Below the pieces are notes generated by a model, which was not told the DNA's origin, did not search any database, and was given only the letters and a program-made list of their open reading frames with translations. The position numbers and the translations under genes were made by a program. DNA of 64,000 bases from Eggerthella sinensis (GTDB lineage Bacteria > Actinomycetota > Coriobacteriia > Coriobacteriales > Eggerthellaceae), in contig NZ_PPTT01000018.1 in the NCBI RefSeq assembly GCF_003339815.1, positions 18,099 to 82,098 of the forward strand. The letters run 5' to 3'. How positions within the stretch are numbered: position 1 is the first letter of the stretch; each line of letters begins with the position of its first letter. Positions 1 through 8,602 of the stretch are shown here, one piece after another.

Positions 1-733
1 GATGAGCGAGCTCACCATGAAGTACCTCGTGGCTCACGAGGTGTCGGTGGTCATGGTGTCGAACCGCTCGCTCGACAAGGCGCGCACCCTGGCCGACCGC
101 TACGGGTTCGAGGCGCACTCCCTGGAAGGCCTCGCGGCCTGCCTTGAGAAGGCAAACGTCGTGTTCTCCGCAACGTCGTCGAAGGCGTGCATGATCGATC
201 GGGCCCTCGTGGAGCGCACCATGGCCGCGCGCCCCGATCGCCCGCTGCTGTTCGTGGACATGGCCGTGCCGCGCGACGTGGACCCGGCCGCCGCGGACGT
301 GCCCGGCGTGAGCATCTACAACATCAACGAGCTGCGCGACGAGGCCGACGCGAACCGCCTGAAGCGGGCGACGGCCGAGAAGAGCGTGCGGCGCTTCATC
401 GAGGAGGAGGTGGCGGACTTCCGGCGGTGGGCGCAGTCGCTCGAGCTCGTTCCCGTCATCGCCGCCTTCCGGCAGCATGCCGAACAGATCAAGCGCGCGC
501 GGCTCGACGTGGCCCTCGAACGGCTCTCGGGGCTCACGCCCTCGCAGAAGAAGCAGGTGCGCGTGCTGGCCACCACCATCACCGACGAGTTCGTCCACGA
601 GCCCATCGAGTCGCTCAACGCGCAGGCGGGATCGGCGAAAAGCCGGGAGTACGCGCGCATGCTGCAGGAGCTGTTCGCGCTCGAGGTGGCACGCAGCGCG
701 GGCGACGCGGCGGAGCGGGGGTGCGTCCGATGA
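1..733 (+). CDS. hemA: Glutamyl-tRNA reductase, C-terminal part (cut by window start)
   Basis: HemA reduces glutamyl-tRNA to glutamate-1-semialdehyde, the first committed step of C5 tetrapyrrole synthesis. The 243 visible residues cover part of the NADPH-binding fold, with the SNRSLDKA and VFSATSS segments and the LLFVDMAVPRD motif. They continue through the YNINELR linker into the helical dimerisation domain. Full-length family members have about 420 residues, so the catalytic N-terminus lies upstream of base 1 and the first visible ATG is not the start. The stop overlaps the hemC start (ATGA), which indicates translational coupling. The product is the substrate of HemL, encoded last in the same operon. 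Confidence 0.93.
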   Translation, partial: MSELTMKYLVAHEVSVVMVSNRSLDKARTLADRYGFEAHSLEGLAACLEKANVVFSATSSKACMIDRALVERTMAARPDRPLLFVDMAVPRDVDPAAADVPGVSIYNINELRDEADANRLKRATAEKSVRRFIEEEVADFRRWAQSLELVPVIAAFRQHAEQIKRARLDVALERLSGLTPSQKKQVRVLATTITDEFVHEPIESLNAQAGSAKSREYARMLQELFALEVARSAGDAAERGCVR

Positions 734-1662
734 AGCGCTTTCGCATCGGCACGCGCAGGAGCGACCTCGCCCTGTGGCAGGCCCGTTTCGTGCAGCAGCG
801 TCTGGAGGCGGCTTTTCCCCGGATGGCCGTGGAGCTCGTCACCATGGACACCGAGGGCGACAAGCGCCTCGAGGTGCCGCTGTCGTCGGTCGCCGGCAAG
901 GGCTTCTTCACGGCCGAGATCGAAGAGCGGCTGTACAGCGGCGAGATCGACATCGCCGTGCACAGCTTGAAGGACCTGCCCACCGTGCTGCCCGAGGGTC
1001 TGGGCATCGGCGCGTACTGCGAGCGCGGCGACGCGCGCGACGCGTTTCTGGGCAAGGACGGCCTCACGTTCGACGAGCTGCCCCCGCATGCGCGCGTGGG
1101 CACGTCTTCCCTGCGCCGCACGGCGCAGCTGCGCCACCTGCGTCCCGACGTGGAGTGCGTGGAGATTCGCGGCAACCTGGGCACGCGTTGGCGCAAGCTG
1201 CAGGAGGCCGACGACATGGACGGCATCGTGCTGGCCGCCGCCGGCGTCATCCGCCTGGGGTGGCAGGAGCGCATCACGCAGTTCTTCGACCCGCTGACGG
1301 TGCTCTCGGCGCCCGGGCAGGGCGTCGTCGCGGTGGAGAGCCTCACCGCGCGCAAGGAGGTGCAGGAGGCGCTCGCCGCCGTCAACCATCGGCCCACCGA
1401 GCTCGCCGCGCGCGCCGAGCGCTGCTTCCTCGCGCTGCTCGGCGGCGGCTGCCAGACGCCCATCGCGTCCTTCGCCACGGTGGAGGACGGCGCGATACGC
1501 CTTGCGGGCAGCGTCATCAGCCTTGACGGCACCGAGCTCGTGCATGTCACCGAAACGGGCGATCGCCCCGAGCAGGTGGGCGAGCGCGCCGCGCGCCGCG
1601 CCCTCGATGCGGGGGCCGACGCCATCCTGCGCGCCACATGCGGCGCGCCGACGAACCACTAG
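730..1662 (+). CDS. hemC: Porphobilinogen deaminase (hydroxymethylbilane synthase)
   Basis: The enzyme polymerises four porphobilinogen molecules into hydroxymethylbilane. The 310-residue length is normal for the family. The N-terminus has the IGTRRSDLALWQA motif, then HSLKDLPT and the VGTSSLRR loop. Cys241, in GGGCQTPIA, is the expected attachment point of the dipyrromethane cofactor. The ATG overlaps the hemA stop by 4 bases. The next gene, encoding the fused CobA-HemD protein, begins 18 bases after the stop, so product can pass straight to uroporphyrinogen-III synthase. Confidence 0.97.
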   Translation: MKRFRIGTRRSDLALWQARFVQQRLEAAFPRMAVELVTMDTEGDKRLEVPLSSVAGKGFFTAEIEERLYSGEIDIAVHSLKDLPTVLPEGLGIGAYCERGDARDAFLGKDGLTFDELPPHARVGTSSLRRTAQLRHLRPDVECVEIRGNLGTRWRKLQEADDMDGIVLAAAGVIRLGWQERITQFFDPLTVLSAPGQGVVAVESLTARKEVQEALAAVNHRPTELAARAERCFLALLGGGCQTPIASFATVEDGAIRLAGSVISLDGTELVHVTETGDRPEQVGERAARRALDAGADAILRATCGAPTNH

Positions 1663-1680
1663 AGAGGCGGACGACTCCGT

Positions 1681-3246
1681 ATGGAACAGAACGCGCAGGT
1701 ATACCTCGTAGGAGCGGGCCCCGGCGATCCGGGCCTCATGACGGTGCGGGCCCTCGAGCTCGTGCAGCGCGCCGACGTGCTCGTGTACGACCGGCTCGTA
1801 TCGCCCCTCGTCATCGAGCAGGCGCCCCCGATGTGCGAGCTCGTGTACGTGGGCAAGTCGCCCGACCATCACACCCTTCCGCAACACGAGATCAACGCGC
1901 TGCTCGTGGAGAAGGCCGCGCCGGGACGTTCGGTCGTGCGTCTCAAGGGCGGCGACCCGTTCGTGTTCGGCCGCGGCGGCGAGGAGGCCGAGGAGCTGCA
2001 AGCCCACGGCATCCCGTTCGCCGTCGTGCCGGGCGTCACGTCCTGCATCGCCGCGCCGGCGTACGCGGGCATCCCCGTGACGCACCGCGGCATGGCCTCG
2101 TCGTTCACCGTGATCACCGGCCACGAGGACCCGTCCAAGCTGGCCTCGTCGGTGCAGTGGGAGCAGGTGGCGCAGCTGAAGGGCACCCTCGTGTTCCTCA
2201 TGGGCATGAAGAACCTGCCCATCATCGCCGAGAGCCTCATGGCGTACGGCATGCCCGGTGACACGCCGGCGGCCGTCGTCGAGCGCGGCGCCTGGCCCGC
2301 CCAGCGCGTGGTCGTGGGGTGCCTGGACACCATCGCGGCCGACGTGGCCGAGCGCGGCCTGGCGAACCCCGCCGTCATCGTCGTGGGCGAGGTGGCGGCC
2401 CTGCACGACCGGCTGGCATGGTTCGACCCGCGCCCGCTCGCGGGCCTGACGGTGGGCATCACCCGCGCCCGCCATCAGGCATCCGAGCTGCGCACGCAGC
2501 TTGAGGCGCTCGGCGCCGCCGTGGCGGAGTTCCCGGTGAGCCGCCTCGCGCCGCCCACCGACCCGGAGCCGCTCGCCGCGGTCGCCGCCGCGCCGGCCTC
2601 GTACGATTGGGCCGTGTTCACCAGCGCGAACGGCGTCAAGACGTTCTTCCGCGCCTTCGAAGCCGACGTTTCCGCCAGCGCGGACGGCGACGCTTCCGCA
2701 TCCCCTGCATATTCCGCTGCAGCCGCCCTCGCGGGCGCCACCGTCCTCGCCGTGGGCCCCGCCACGGCCAAGGCGCTCGCGACGCGCGGCGTGCACAGCG
2801 TGCTCACACCCGACTCCTTCTGCGCAGAGGGAGTTGCGGACCTCCTCAGCGGGCGCCTCGGCCCGAACGAGCGTGTGCTGCTCGTGCGCGCCGAGGACGC
2901 CCGAACCGTCGTCGCCGACGCCGTGCATGCGGCGGGCGCCCAGCTCGTGGACGTGCCCGCCTACCGCACCGTGTTGCGCGAGGACGGCAAGGACGACCTT
3001 CTGGCCGCGCTGCGCGAAGGGCGCCTCGACGCGCTCACGTTCGCCAGCTCGTCGGCCGCGCGCAACACGGTGGCCCTGCTCGACGGCGACACGTCGCTGT
3101 TGGCGGGCGTCCCGCTGTTCTCAATCGGACCGCTTACCACCGTCACCATGGAGGAGATGGGCCTCGAGGTACGCGCCGAGGCCGCTTCGTCCACCGTCGG
3201 GGGCCTCGTGGGCGCCGTCCTCGGATCGCTAGGAGAGGCATCGTGA
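1681..3246 (+). CDS. cobA-hemD: Fused uroporphyrinogen-III C-methyltransferase / uroporphyrinogen-III synthase
   Basis: This 521-residue protein joins two enzymes. Residues 1 to about 245 form an SUMT-type methyltransferase with the VGAGPGDPGLMTVRA start, the VYDRLV segment, the KGGDPFVFGRGGEEA motif and VVPGVTS. From about residue 260 it continues as a HemD domain starting GLTVGITRARHQ, with the FTSANGVKTFF segment and a SSSAARNT motif near the end. Together they cyclise hydroxymethylbilane to uroporphyrinogen III and methylate it to precorrin-2, the branch point to siroheme and corrinoids. The fusion is common in anaerobes. The stop overlaps the GTG start of hemB. In this locus the expected use of precorrin-2 is siroheme for DsrAB. 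Confidence 0.96.
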   Translation: MEQNAQVYLVGAGPGDPGLMTVRALELVQRADVLVYDRLVSPLVIEQAPPMCELVYVGKSPDHHTLPQHEINALLVEKAAPGRSVVRLKGGDPFVFGRGGEEAEELQAHGIPFAVVPGVTSCIAAPAYAGIPVTHRGMASSFTVITGHEDPSKLASSVQWEQVAQLKGTLVFLMGMKNLPIIAESLMAYGMPGDTPAAVVERGAWPAQRVVVGCLDTIAADVAERGLANPAVIVVGEVAALHDRLAWFDPRPLAGLTVGITRARHQASELRTQLEALGAAVAEFPVSRLAPPTDPEPLAAVAAAPASYDWAVFTSANGVKTFFRAFEADVSASADGDASASPAYSAAAALAGATVLAVGPATAKALATRGVHSVLTPDSFCAEGVADLLSGRLGPNERVLLVRAEDARTVVADAVHAAGAQLVDVPAYRTVLREDGKDDLLAALREGRLDALTFASSSAARNTVALLDGDTSLLAGVPLFSIGPLTTVTMEEMGLEVRAEAASSTVGGLVGAVLGSLGEAS

Positions 3247-4220
3247 ACCTGCCCGTACGCCCGCGCCGCCTGCGCGCGAACGAAACCATCCGCGCCATGG
3301 TGCGCGAGCATCATCTGCGCGCCGACGACTTCGTCTACCCGCTGTTCGTGTGCCACGGCACCGGCGTCGAGGACCCGATAGGCTCCATGCCCGGCGTGTG
3401 CCGCTACTCGCTCGACCGGCTCGAGCCGGTGCTCGACGAGGCGACGGCGCTCGGCGTGCCCGCCGTCATCCTGTTCGGCATCCCCGCGTCCAAGGACGCG
3501 GTGGGCTCCGAGGCGTACGCGGACGACGGCATCGTGCAGCAGGCCGTGCGCGCCATCAAGGAGCGCTACCCGCAGCTCGTGGTGATCACCGACGTGTGCC
3601 TGTGCGAGTACACCGACCACGGCCATTGCGGCGTGGTGGAGGACGGCTACGTGCTGAACGACGAGACGGTGGACCTGCTCGCGCAGACGGCCGTGTCGCA
3701 CGCCCGCGCCGGTGCCGACATCGTGGCGCCGTCCGACATGATGGACGGGCGCGTGGCCGCCATCCGGCAGGCGCTCGACGCCGCGGGGCTGGAACGCACG
3801 GCCATCATGTCGTACGCCGCGAAGTTCGCCTCGGGCTTCTACGGCCCGTTCCGCGAGGCCGCCGGTTCCACGCCGGGCTTCGGCGACAGGAAGAGCTACC
3901 AGATGGACCCGGCCAACGGCGACGAGGCCGTCCGCGAGGCGCTGTCCGACGTGGAACAGGGCGCCGACATGATCATCGTGAAGCCGGCGCTCGCCTTCGG
4001 CGACATCATCTGGCGCACGAAGCGGGAAACGCATCTGCCCGTCGTGGCCTACAACGTGAGCGGCGAGTACGCCATGGTGAAGGCGGCCGCCGCGAACGGC
4101 TGGCTCGACGAGCGGAAGGTGGTACTCGAAGCGCTCTGCGGCATGAAGCGCGCCGGCGCCGACATCATCATCACGTACCACGCGCTCGACGCGGCGCGCT
4201 GGCTGGCCGAGAGAGCCTAG
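3243..4220 (+). CDS. hemB: Delta-aminolevulinic acid dehydratase (porphobilinogen synthase)
   Basis: HemB condenses two 5-aminolevulinate molecules to porphobilinogen. It starts at GTG 3243, overlapping the preceding stop, and yields 325 residues. The cysteine-rich metal site DVCLCEYTDHGHCG indicates a zinc-dependent enzyme rather than the purely magnesium type. The two Schiff-base lysines are visible: Lys194 in SYAAKFASGFYGPFR and Lys247 in MIIVKPAL. The gene is out of biochemical order, following cobA-hemD, but sits in the same tightly packed operon. Confidence 0.97.
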   Translation: MNLPVRPRRLRANETIRAMVREHHLRADDFVYPLFVCHGTGVEDPIGSMPGVCRYSLDRLEPVLDEATALGVPAVILFGIPASKDAVGSEAYADDGIVQQAVRAIKERYPQLVVITDVCLCEYTDHGHCGVVEDGYVLNDETVDLLAQTAVSHARAGADIVAPSDMMDGRVAAIRQALDAAGLERTAIMSYAAKFASGFYGPFREAAGSTPGFGDRKSYQMDPANGDEAVREALSDVEQGADMIIVKPALAFGDIIWRTKRETHLPVVAYNVSGEYAMVKAAAANGWLDERKVVLEALCGMKRAGADIIITYHALDAARWLAERA

Positions 4221-4233
4221 GAAGGATATGCGT

Positions 4234-5535
4234 ATGCAAGCGGAATGCACCCCCTATCTGCAGGCAAGCTCGCAAGCGTACCGCGAGGCCGCGTTGGCCA
4301 TCCCCGGCGGCGTGAACTCGCCCGTGCGCGCGGCGCTGGCCGTGGGCGCGGAACCCGCGTTCATCGCGCGCGGCGAAGGGCCGTATATCTGGGACGTCGA
4401 CGGCAACCGCTACATCGACTACGTGGGGTCGTGGGGCCCGCTCATCATGGGGCACGCCCATCCTGCGGTCGTGGAGGCGGTGTGCCGCGCGGCGCACGAC
4501 GGCCTGAGCTTCGGCGCGCCCACCGAGAGTGAGACCGAGCTCGTCCATGCCATCCAGGACGCCGTGCCCTCCATGGAGATGGTGCGCCTCGTGAGCTCCG
4601 GCACGGAGGCCACGATGAGCGCCATCCGCCTGGCCCGCGGCGTCACGGGCCGCGACTGCATCGTGAAGTTCGAGGGCTGCTACCACGGCCATGCCGACGC
4701 CTTGCTGGTCAAGGCGGGCAGCGGCGCGCTCACCATGGGCGTGCCCAGCTCGGCCGGCGTGCCGGCGGCCACCACGGCCGACACGCTCGTGGCCCGCTTC
4801 AACGACCTCGACAGCGTGCGCGCCCTGTTCGCGGCCCGCGGCGAGGAGATCGCGGCCGTCATCGTGGAGCCGGTGGCGGGCAACATGGGCGTCGTGGTGC
4901 CCCACGAGGACTTCCTGCCCGGCCTGCGCCAGATCACCGAAGCGCACGGCAGCCTGCTCATCTGCGACGAGGTGATGACGGGCTTCCGCACGGCCTTCGG
5001 CGGCGCGCAGAGCCTCTACGGCATCGACCCCGACCTCACCTGTCTCGGCAAGATCATCGGCGGCGGCATGCCGCTCGCCGCGTTCGGCGGCAAACGCCGC
5101 TATCTGGAAGAACTCGCCCCGCTCGGGCCGGTGTACCAGGCGGGCACGCTCGCCGGCAACCCGGTGGCCGTGGCGGCGGGCCTCGCCACGGTGAGGCTGC
5201 TGCGCGAGCCGGGCGTGCACGAGGGCATCGTGGCGAAGACGACGGCGCTCGCCCGCGGCATCGAGCAGCTCGGCGCGAGCCGGGGCGTGCCCCTGCGCGT
5301 CAACCAGGTGGGAGCCATGTTCTCGGTGTTCTTCACCGACGACGACGTCTTCGACTACCAGGGAGCGCTCTCGTCGAACACCGACCTGTTCGCCTTCTTC
5401 TACCGCGCCATGCGCGCCTCGGGCGTGTACCTCGCGCCGAGCCAGTTCGAGGCGCTGTTCGTATCGGCCGCCCACACGGACGACTGCATCGCCGAAACCC
5501 TCGAGCACGTCGAGGCGGCCCTGGCGCGGCTGTAA
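4234..5535 (+). CDS. hemL: Glutamate-1-semialdehyde 2,1-aminomutase
   Basis: This PLP enzyme converts glutamate-1-semialdehyde, the HemA product, to 5-aminolevulinate. Family motifs are IPGGVNSPVRA near the N-terminus, the SSGTEATMSAIRLAR cofactor-phosphate loop, ICDEVMTGFR and the PLP lysine in CLGKIIGGGMP (Lys273 from the chosen start). Two in-frame ATGs exist. The AGGAAGGA ribosome site at 4219-4226 lies 1 base before ATG 4228 and 7 bases before ATG 4234, so 4234 is preferred (433 residues). It is the last gene of the hem operon and is followed by a strong terminator. Confidence 0.96.
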   Translation: MQAECTPYLQASSQAYREAALAIPGGVNSPVRAALAVGAEPAFIARGEGPYIWDVDGNRYIDYVGSWGPLIMGHAHPAVVEAVCRAAHDGLSFGAPTESETELVHAIQDAVPSMEMVRLVSSGTEATMSAIRLARGVTGRDCIVKFEGCYHGHADALLVKAGSGALTMGVPSSAGVPAATTADTLVARFNDLDSVRALFAARGEEIAAVIVEPVAGNMGVVVPHEDFLPGLRQITEAHGSLLICDEVMTGFRTAFGGAQSLYGIDPDLTCLGKIIGGGMPLAAFGGKRRYLEELAPLGPVYQAGTLAGNPVAVAAGLATVRLLREPGVHEGIVAKTTALARGIEQLGASRGVPLRVNQVGAMFSVFFTDDDVFDYQGALSSNTDLFAFFYRAMRASGVYLAPSQFEALFVSAAHTDDCIAETLEHVEAALARL

Positions 5536-5557
5536 CAGCGCCATCGCTCGACATACC

Positions 5558-5604
5558 CGCTTCGCACCCGTTTCCCGGCAAGGGGAAGGGGTGCGAAGCG
5601 TTTT
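5558..5604 (+). terminator. Rho-independent terminator of the hem operon
   Basis: A perfect 12-base stem, CGCTTCGCACCC pairing with GGGTGCGAAGCG, is followed directly by TTTT. The loop contains a further TTCCC/GGGAA pairing. It lies 22 bases after the hemL stop. Confidence 0.92.
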
Positions 5605-5759
5605 CACATGCGGTAAAAAATCGCATTTGATCAGGGGACATGATGTTGAACGTCGAGGTATTCAGTCATCGGAATCTTTTATACCAGGAATCGGCGCGAA
5701 GGTTCGAACGGGCGTTTGACCAAGCGAAACACCGGGCGATAGCCAATGCTGATCACGCC

Positions 5760-5803
5760 ATGAATTCAATGTATTTTACAGGCCAAAATCCCAGTGATTA
5801 AAT
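5760..5803 (+). promoter_or_regulatory. dsrAB promoter with palindromic TGAATTCA box
   Basis: A TTTACA -35 hexamer at 5775-5780 is separated by 17 bases from a TTAAAT -10 hexamer at 5798-5803. The perfect 8-base palindrome TGAATTCA at 5761-5768 abuts the -35. A copy with the same spacing and most bases identical lies at 12664-12707, before the second dsr operon. The predicted transcript has a leader of about 70 bases before the ferredoxin gene. Promoter activity is inferred from sequence. Confidence 0.7.
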
Positions 5804-5881
5804 CAAAAGCAGCTGTTCATCGGCTTGCGGCCGAAGTGGAATAGCCCAAGACGAGAGGGATTGAAAGGAGGGGGAAACGAC

Positions 5882-6070
5882 ATGTACATGGTGGTGTTGG
5901 ATGAGGAGAAGTGCACCGGATGCGATTCGTGTGCCGAGGGATGTCCGGCGCAGATTCTCGGATTCGACGGCACGCATGCTTTGATCAAGGGCGACTCATG
6001 CGATTGCATGGGATGCGAGGCTTGCGTCATGGTGTGTCCCGCCGGTGCGTTCACCGTCACGGAATTGTAG
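5882..6070 (+). CDS. Small 2x[4Fe-4S] ferredoxin leading the dsrAB operon
   Basis: The 62-residue protein has two cysteine clusters: [12 protein letters not shown] near the N-terminus and [14 protein letters not shown] near the C-terminus. This is the bacterial dicluster ferredoxin pattern. The strong GAAAGGAGG site before ATG 5882 fixes the start; an earlier in-frame start would add unrelated residues. The gene lies 40 bases before dsrA and is the first gene behind the conserved dsr promoter. A role as electron donor to sulfite reductase, or in DsrAB cluster handling, is inferred from position only. Confidence 0.88.
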   Translation: MYMVVLDEEKCTGCDSCAEGCPAQILGFDGTHALIKGDSCDCMGCEACVMVCPAGAFTVTEL

Positions 6071-6110
6071 CGCCAACAGGTTCCCAGGAGGAGCCACAGG
6101 AGGAGCGATC

Positions 6111-7331
6111 ATGGATGAAAACAGCAAGACCCCCCAGTTGGATGAGCTGGAAACCGGGCCGTGGCCGAGCTTCGTCACGGAGATAAAGAAGGCCGCCGAG
6201 AAGAGCGAGATGAGCGCCGATTTGCTGGGCGTGCTCGAGCGGTCCTACGAGGACAAGGTGGGCCACTGGAAGCACGGCGGCATCGTGGGCGTCAAGGGCT
6301 ACGGCGGCGGCGTCGTGGGACGCTACACCGACCTGCCTGAGGAGTTCCCGAACGTCTCGGAGTTCCACACGATGCGCGTCAATGCGCCGAGCGGCTGGTT
6401 CTACACCACCGACGCGCTGCGCACCGTCTGCGACATCTGGGAGCGTCACGGTTCGGGCATCACGAACATGCACGGCTCGACCGGCGACCTCATTTTGCTG
6501 GGCATGAAGACCGAAGAGCTGCAGCCCACGTTCAACGAGCTTGCCGAGAACGGGTTCGACCTGGGCGGCTCCGGTTCCGACCTGCGCTCGCCGAGCTGCT
6601 GCTGCGGCCCCGGCCGGTGCGAGTACGCCTGCTACGACACCTTGGACATGTGCTACGACATCACCAACGAGTTCCAGGACGAGCTGCATCGTCCGATGTG
6701 GCCGTACAAGTCCAAGATCAAGATGTCCGGATGCGCGAACGACTGCGTGGCCGCTGCGGCCCGCGCCGACATCTCGGTCATCGGCACCTGGCGCGACACC
6801 ATCATCATCGACCAGGACGCGGTGAAGCAGTACGCCGCCGACGGCCTCGACATCCGCGAAGCCGTGGTGGAGAGGTGCCCCACGCGCTGCCTGACGTACG
6901 ATCAGGAGACGGGCGAGCTCACGGTGAACGGCTCGGAGTGCACGCGCTGCATGCACTGCGTCAACGTCATGTGCAAGGCCATCAAGCAGGGCGAGGAGAA
7001 GGGCGCCACCATCCTTCTGGGCGCCAAGTCCACCATCGTGAAATCCGCCTTCATGTCGTGGGTGCTCGTGCCCTTCATGAAGATGGAAGCCCCCTACACC
7101 GAGTTCAAAGAGCTCGTGAACCGCATCTGGGACTGGTGGGACGAGAACGGCAAGACGCGCGAGCGCATCGGCGAGACCGTGTACCGCATCGGCATGGGCA
7201 AGTTCCTGCGCGAGGTGGGCATGGAAGCGGTGCCTCAGATGGTGTACCGCCCGCGTGCGAACCCCTACGTGTTCTGGCCCCAGGAGGAAATCTTCCAGGA
7301 AGCGGCCGGGCAGGCGGAGGACCAAGACTAG
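6111..7331 (+). CDS. dsrA: Dissimilatory sulfite reductase, alpha subunit
   Basis: DsrA and DsrB form the cytoplasmic alpha2beta2 enzyme that reduces sulfite to the trisulfide carried on DsrC. The 406-residue protein has the siroheme-[4Fe-4S] cysteines as C164-x5-C170 (CCGPGRC, followed by EYACYDTLD) and C208-x3-C212 (SGCANDC). An inserted ferredoxin domain follows, with CPTRC and [12 protein letters not shown]. The AGGAGGAGCGATC site precedes ATG 6111. The residues around the clusters match reductive bacterial DsrA rather than assimilatory SirA or NirA. dsrB follows after 66 bases. Confidence 0.97.
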   Translation: MDENSKTPQLDELETGPWPSFVTEIKKAAEKSEMSADLLGVLERSYEDKVGHWKHGGIVGVKGYGGGVVGRYTDLPEEFPNVSEFHTMRVNAPSGWFYTTDALRTVCDIWERHGSGITNMHGSTGDLILLGMKTEELQPTFNELAENGFDLGGSGSDLRSPSCCCGPGRCEYACYDTLDMCYDITNEFQDELHRPMWPYKSKIKMSGCANDCVAAAARADISVIGTWRDTIIIDQDAVKQYAADGLDIREAVVERCPTRCLTYDQETGELTVNGSECTRCMHCVNVMCKAIKQGEEKGATILLGAKSTIVKSAFMSWVLVPFMKMEAPYTEFKELVNRIWDWWDENGKTRERIGETVYRIGMGKFLREVGMEAVPQMVYRPRANPYVFWPQEEIFQEAAGQAEDQD

Positions 7332-7397
7332 ACGTACGGCTTTTCTCCATGAAAGGCCTGAGTGCGGCATCCAAATCAGATTAACGAGGTGATTGAA

Positions 7398-8453
7398 GTG
7401 GCAATGATCGACAATGGCCCTCCGGATTTTCACGAGTACCTTCCCACCATCATCAAAGAGAACTACGGCAAGTGGCAGTACCACGAGCATCCGCGACCGG
7501 GCGTGCTGAAGCACGTCGGCCCGGCGGGCGCGCTGTACAGCATCCGCGTGGGCGAGCCGCGCCTCATGAGCGTCGACTCCATCCGCGCCGTCTGCGACAT
7601 CGCCGACGAGTTCTGCGACGGGCACCTGCGCTTCACGAGCCGTAACAACATCGAGTTCCTCACGCCCGACGAGGAAAAGGTTCTGCCCATCATCGAGCGC
7701 TGCGAAGAGATGGGCTATCCCGTCGGCGGCACCGGCAACTCGCTCAGCAACATCGTGCACACGCAGGGCTGGGTGCACTGCCACACCCCCGCGAGCGACG
7801 CGTCGGGCATCGTGAAGGCCGTCATGGACGACCTGTTCGAGTACTTCGGCACGCAGAAGCTGCCCAACAAGCTGCACATCGCCATGGCGTGCTGCCTCAA
7901 CATGTGCGGCGCGGCCCACTGCAGCGACATCTCCATCGTGGGCATCCACCGTACCGTTCCGCGCATGGATCATGAAGCCATCCGCAAGAACACCGAGATC
8001 CCGAGCCTCGTGGCCTGCTGCCCGACGGCGGCCATCCGCCCCGATCCGAAGAACAAGAGCGTGACCGTGGTGGAGGAGCGCTGCATGTACTGCGGCAACT
8101 GCTACACCATGTCTCCCGGCATGCACATCATGGACGCCGAGAACGACGGTTTGGCCATCATGGTGGGCGGCAAGGTTTCGACGGCCCGCTCGGACCCGAG
8201 TTTCTCGCGCATGGTCATCCCGTTCTTGCCGAACAACCCGCCGCGCTGGCCCGAAACGGTCGAGGCGGTGCGCCACATCGTCGAGGTGTGGATCGAGAAC
8301 GCGCGTCAGGGGGAGCGTTTGGGAGAGTGGATCGAGCGCATCGGATGGGAACGGTTCTTCTCCATCTCGGGGATCCCGTTCTCCGACAAGCTCATCGACG
8401 ACTACATCTTCTCGCGCGAGACGTTCAGGACGTCGTCGGCGTTCAAGTACTAA
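7398..8453 (+). CDS. dsrB: Dissimilatory sulfite reductase, beta subunit
   Basis: This 351-residue subunit partners DsrA. It has the beta-type pattern TQGWVHCHT (Cys128), ACCLNMCG (Cys165, Cys166, Cys170), and a ferredoxin insert with CCPTAAIRP and CMYCGNCYTMSPG. GTG 7398 is chosen because GAGGTGA lies 5 bases upstream and the resulting MAMID N-terminus resembles the MAFIS start of Desulfovibrio DsrB. ATG 7404 is the alternative. DsrD does not follow directly as it does in Desulfovibrio; a DsrD-like gene heads the second dsr operon at 12774. Confidence 0.96.
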   Translation: MAMIDNGPPDFHEYLPTIIKENYGKWQYHEHPRPGVLKHVGPAGALYSIRVGEPRLMSVDSIRAVCDIADEFCDGHLRFTSRNNIEFLTPDEEKVLPIIERCEEMGYPVGGTGNSLSNIVHTQGWVHCHTPASDASGIVKAVMDDLFEYFGTQKLPNKLHIAMACCLNMCGAAHCSDISIVGIHRTVPRMDHEAIRKNTEIPSLVACCPTAAIRPDPKNKSVTVVEERCMYCGNCYTMSPGMHIMDAENDGLAIMVGGKVSTARSDPSFSRMVIPFLPNNPPRWPETVEAVRHIVEVWIENARQGERLGEWIERIGWERFFSISGIPFSDKLIDDYIFSRETFRTSSAFKY

Positions 8454-8509
8454 GGGTTTGGCTCCTCAATCTGCGTCGGCGGGCCTGACGGAACCCGTCG
8501 GCGTGGATT

Positions 8510-8546
8510 GATCAACGATAGCTGATGCCATCACCTATCGCTGATC
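8510..8546. repeat. Inverted repeat upstream of the YeiH-type transporter
   Basis: GATCAACGATAG and CTATCGCTGATC pair over 11 of 12 positions around a 13-base loop. The repeat lies 57 bases after dsrB and 56 bases before the next start. No T-run follows, so an operator or attenuator is as likely as a terminator. A shorter GC-rich stem lies at about 8486-8503. Confidence 0.5.
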
Positions 8547-8602
8547 GAATATATGAGGGACGGGCAGCGATGCGCTGCTCACACAAAGAAAAGGGGATAT
8601 AT

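Larger units (their letters stand above)
5536..5881. other. Intergenic region between the hem operon and the dsrAB operon
   Basis: This 346-base stretch holds the hem operon terminator at 5558-5604 and the dsrAB promoter at 5760-5803. A 53-codon open frame from about 5643 to 5801 runs across the promoter without a ribosome site and is not considered a gene. The G+C content is visibly lower than in the flanking genes. A GAAAGGAGG ribosome site precedes the ferredoxin start at 5882. Confidence 0.7.

Noticed and set aside
316..2928. Long minus-strand open frame opposite the hem genes
   Set aside because: High-G+C DNA gives long antisense frames; this one has low-complexity His/Arg/Ala-rich translation and no ribosome site. 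The same applies to similar frames opposite dsr, hyf and fdn genes.
5643..5801. 53-codon open frame upstream of the ferredoxin gene
   Set aside because: No ribosome site, and it runs through the promoter; no recognisable protein.
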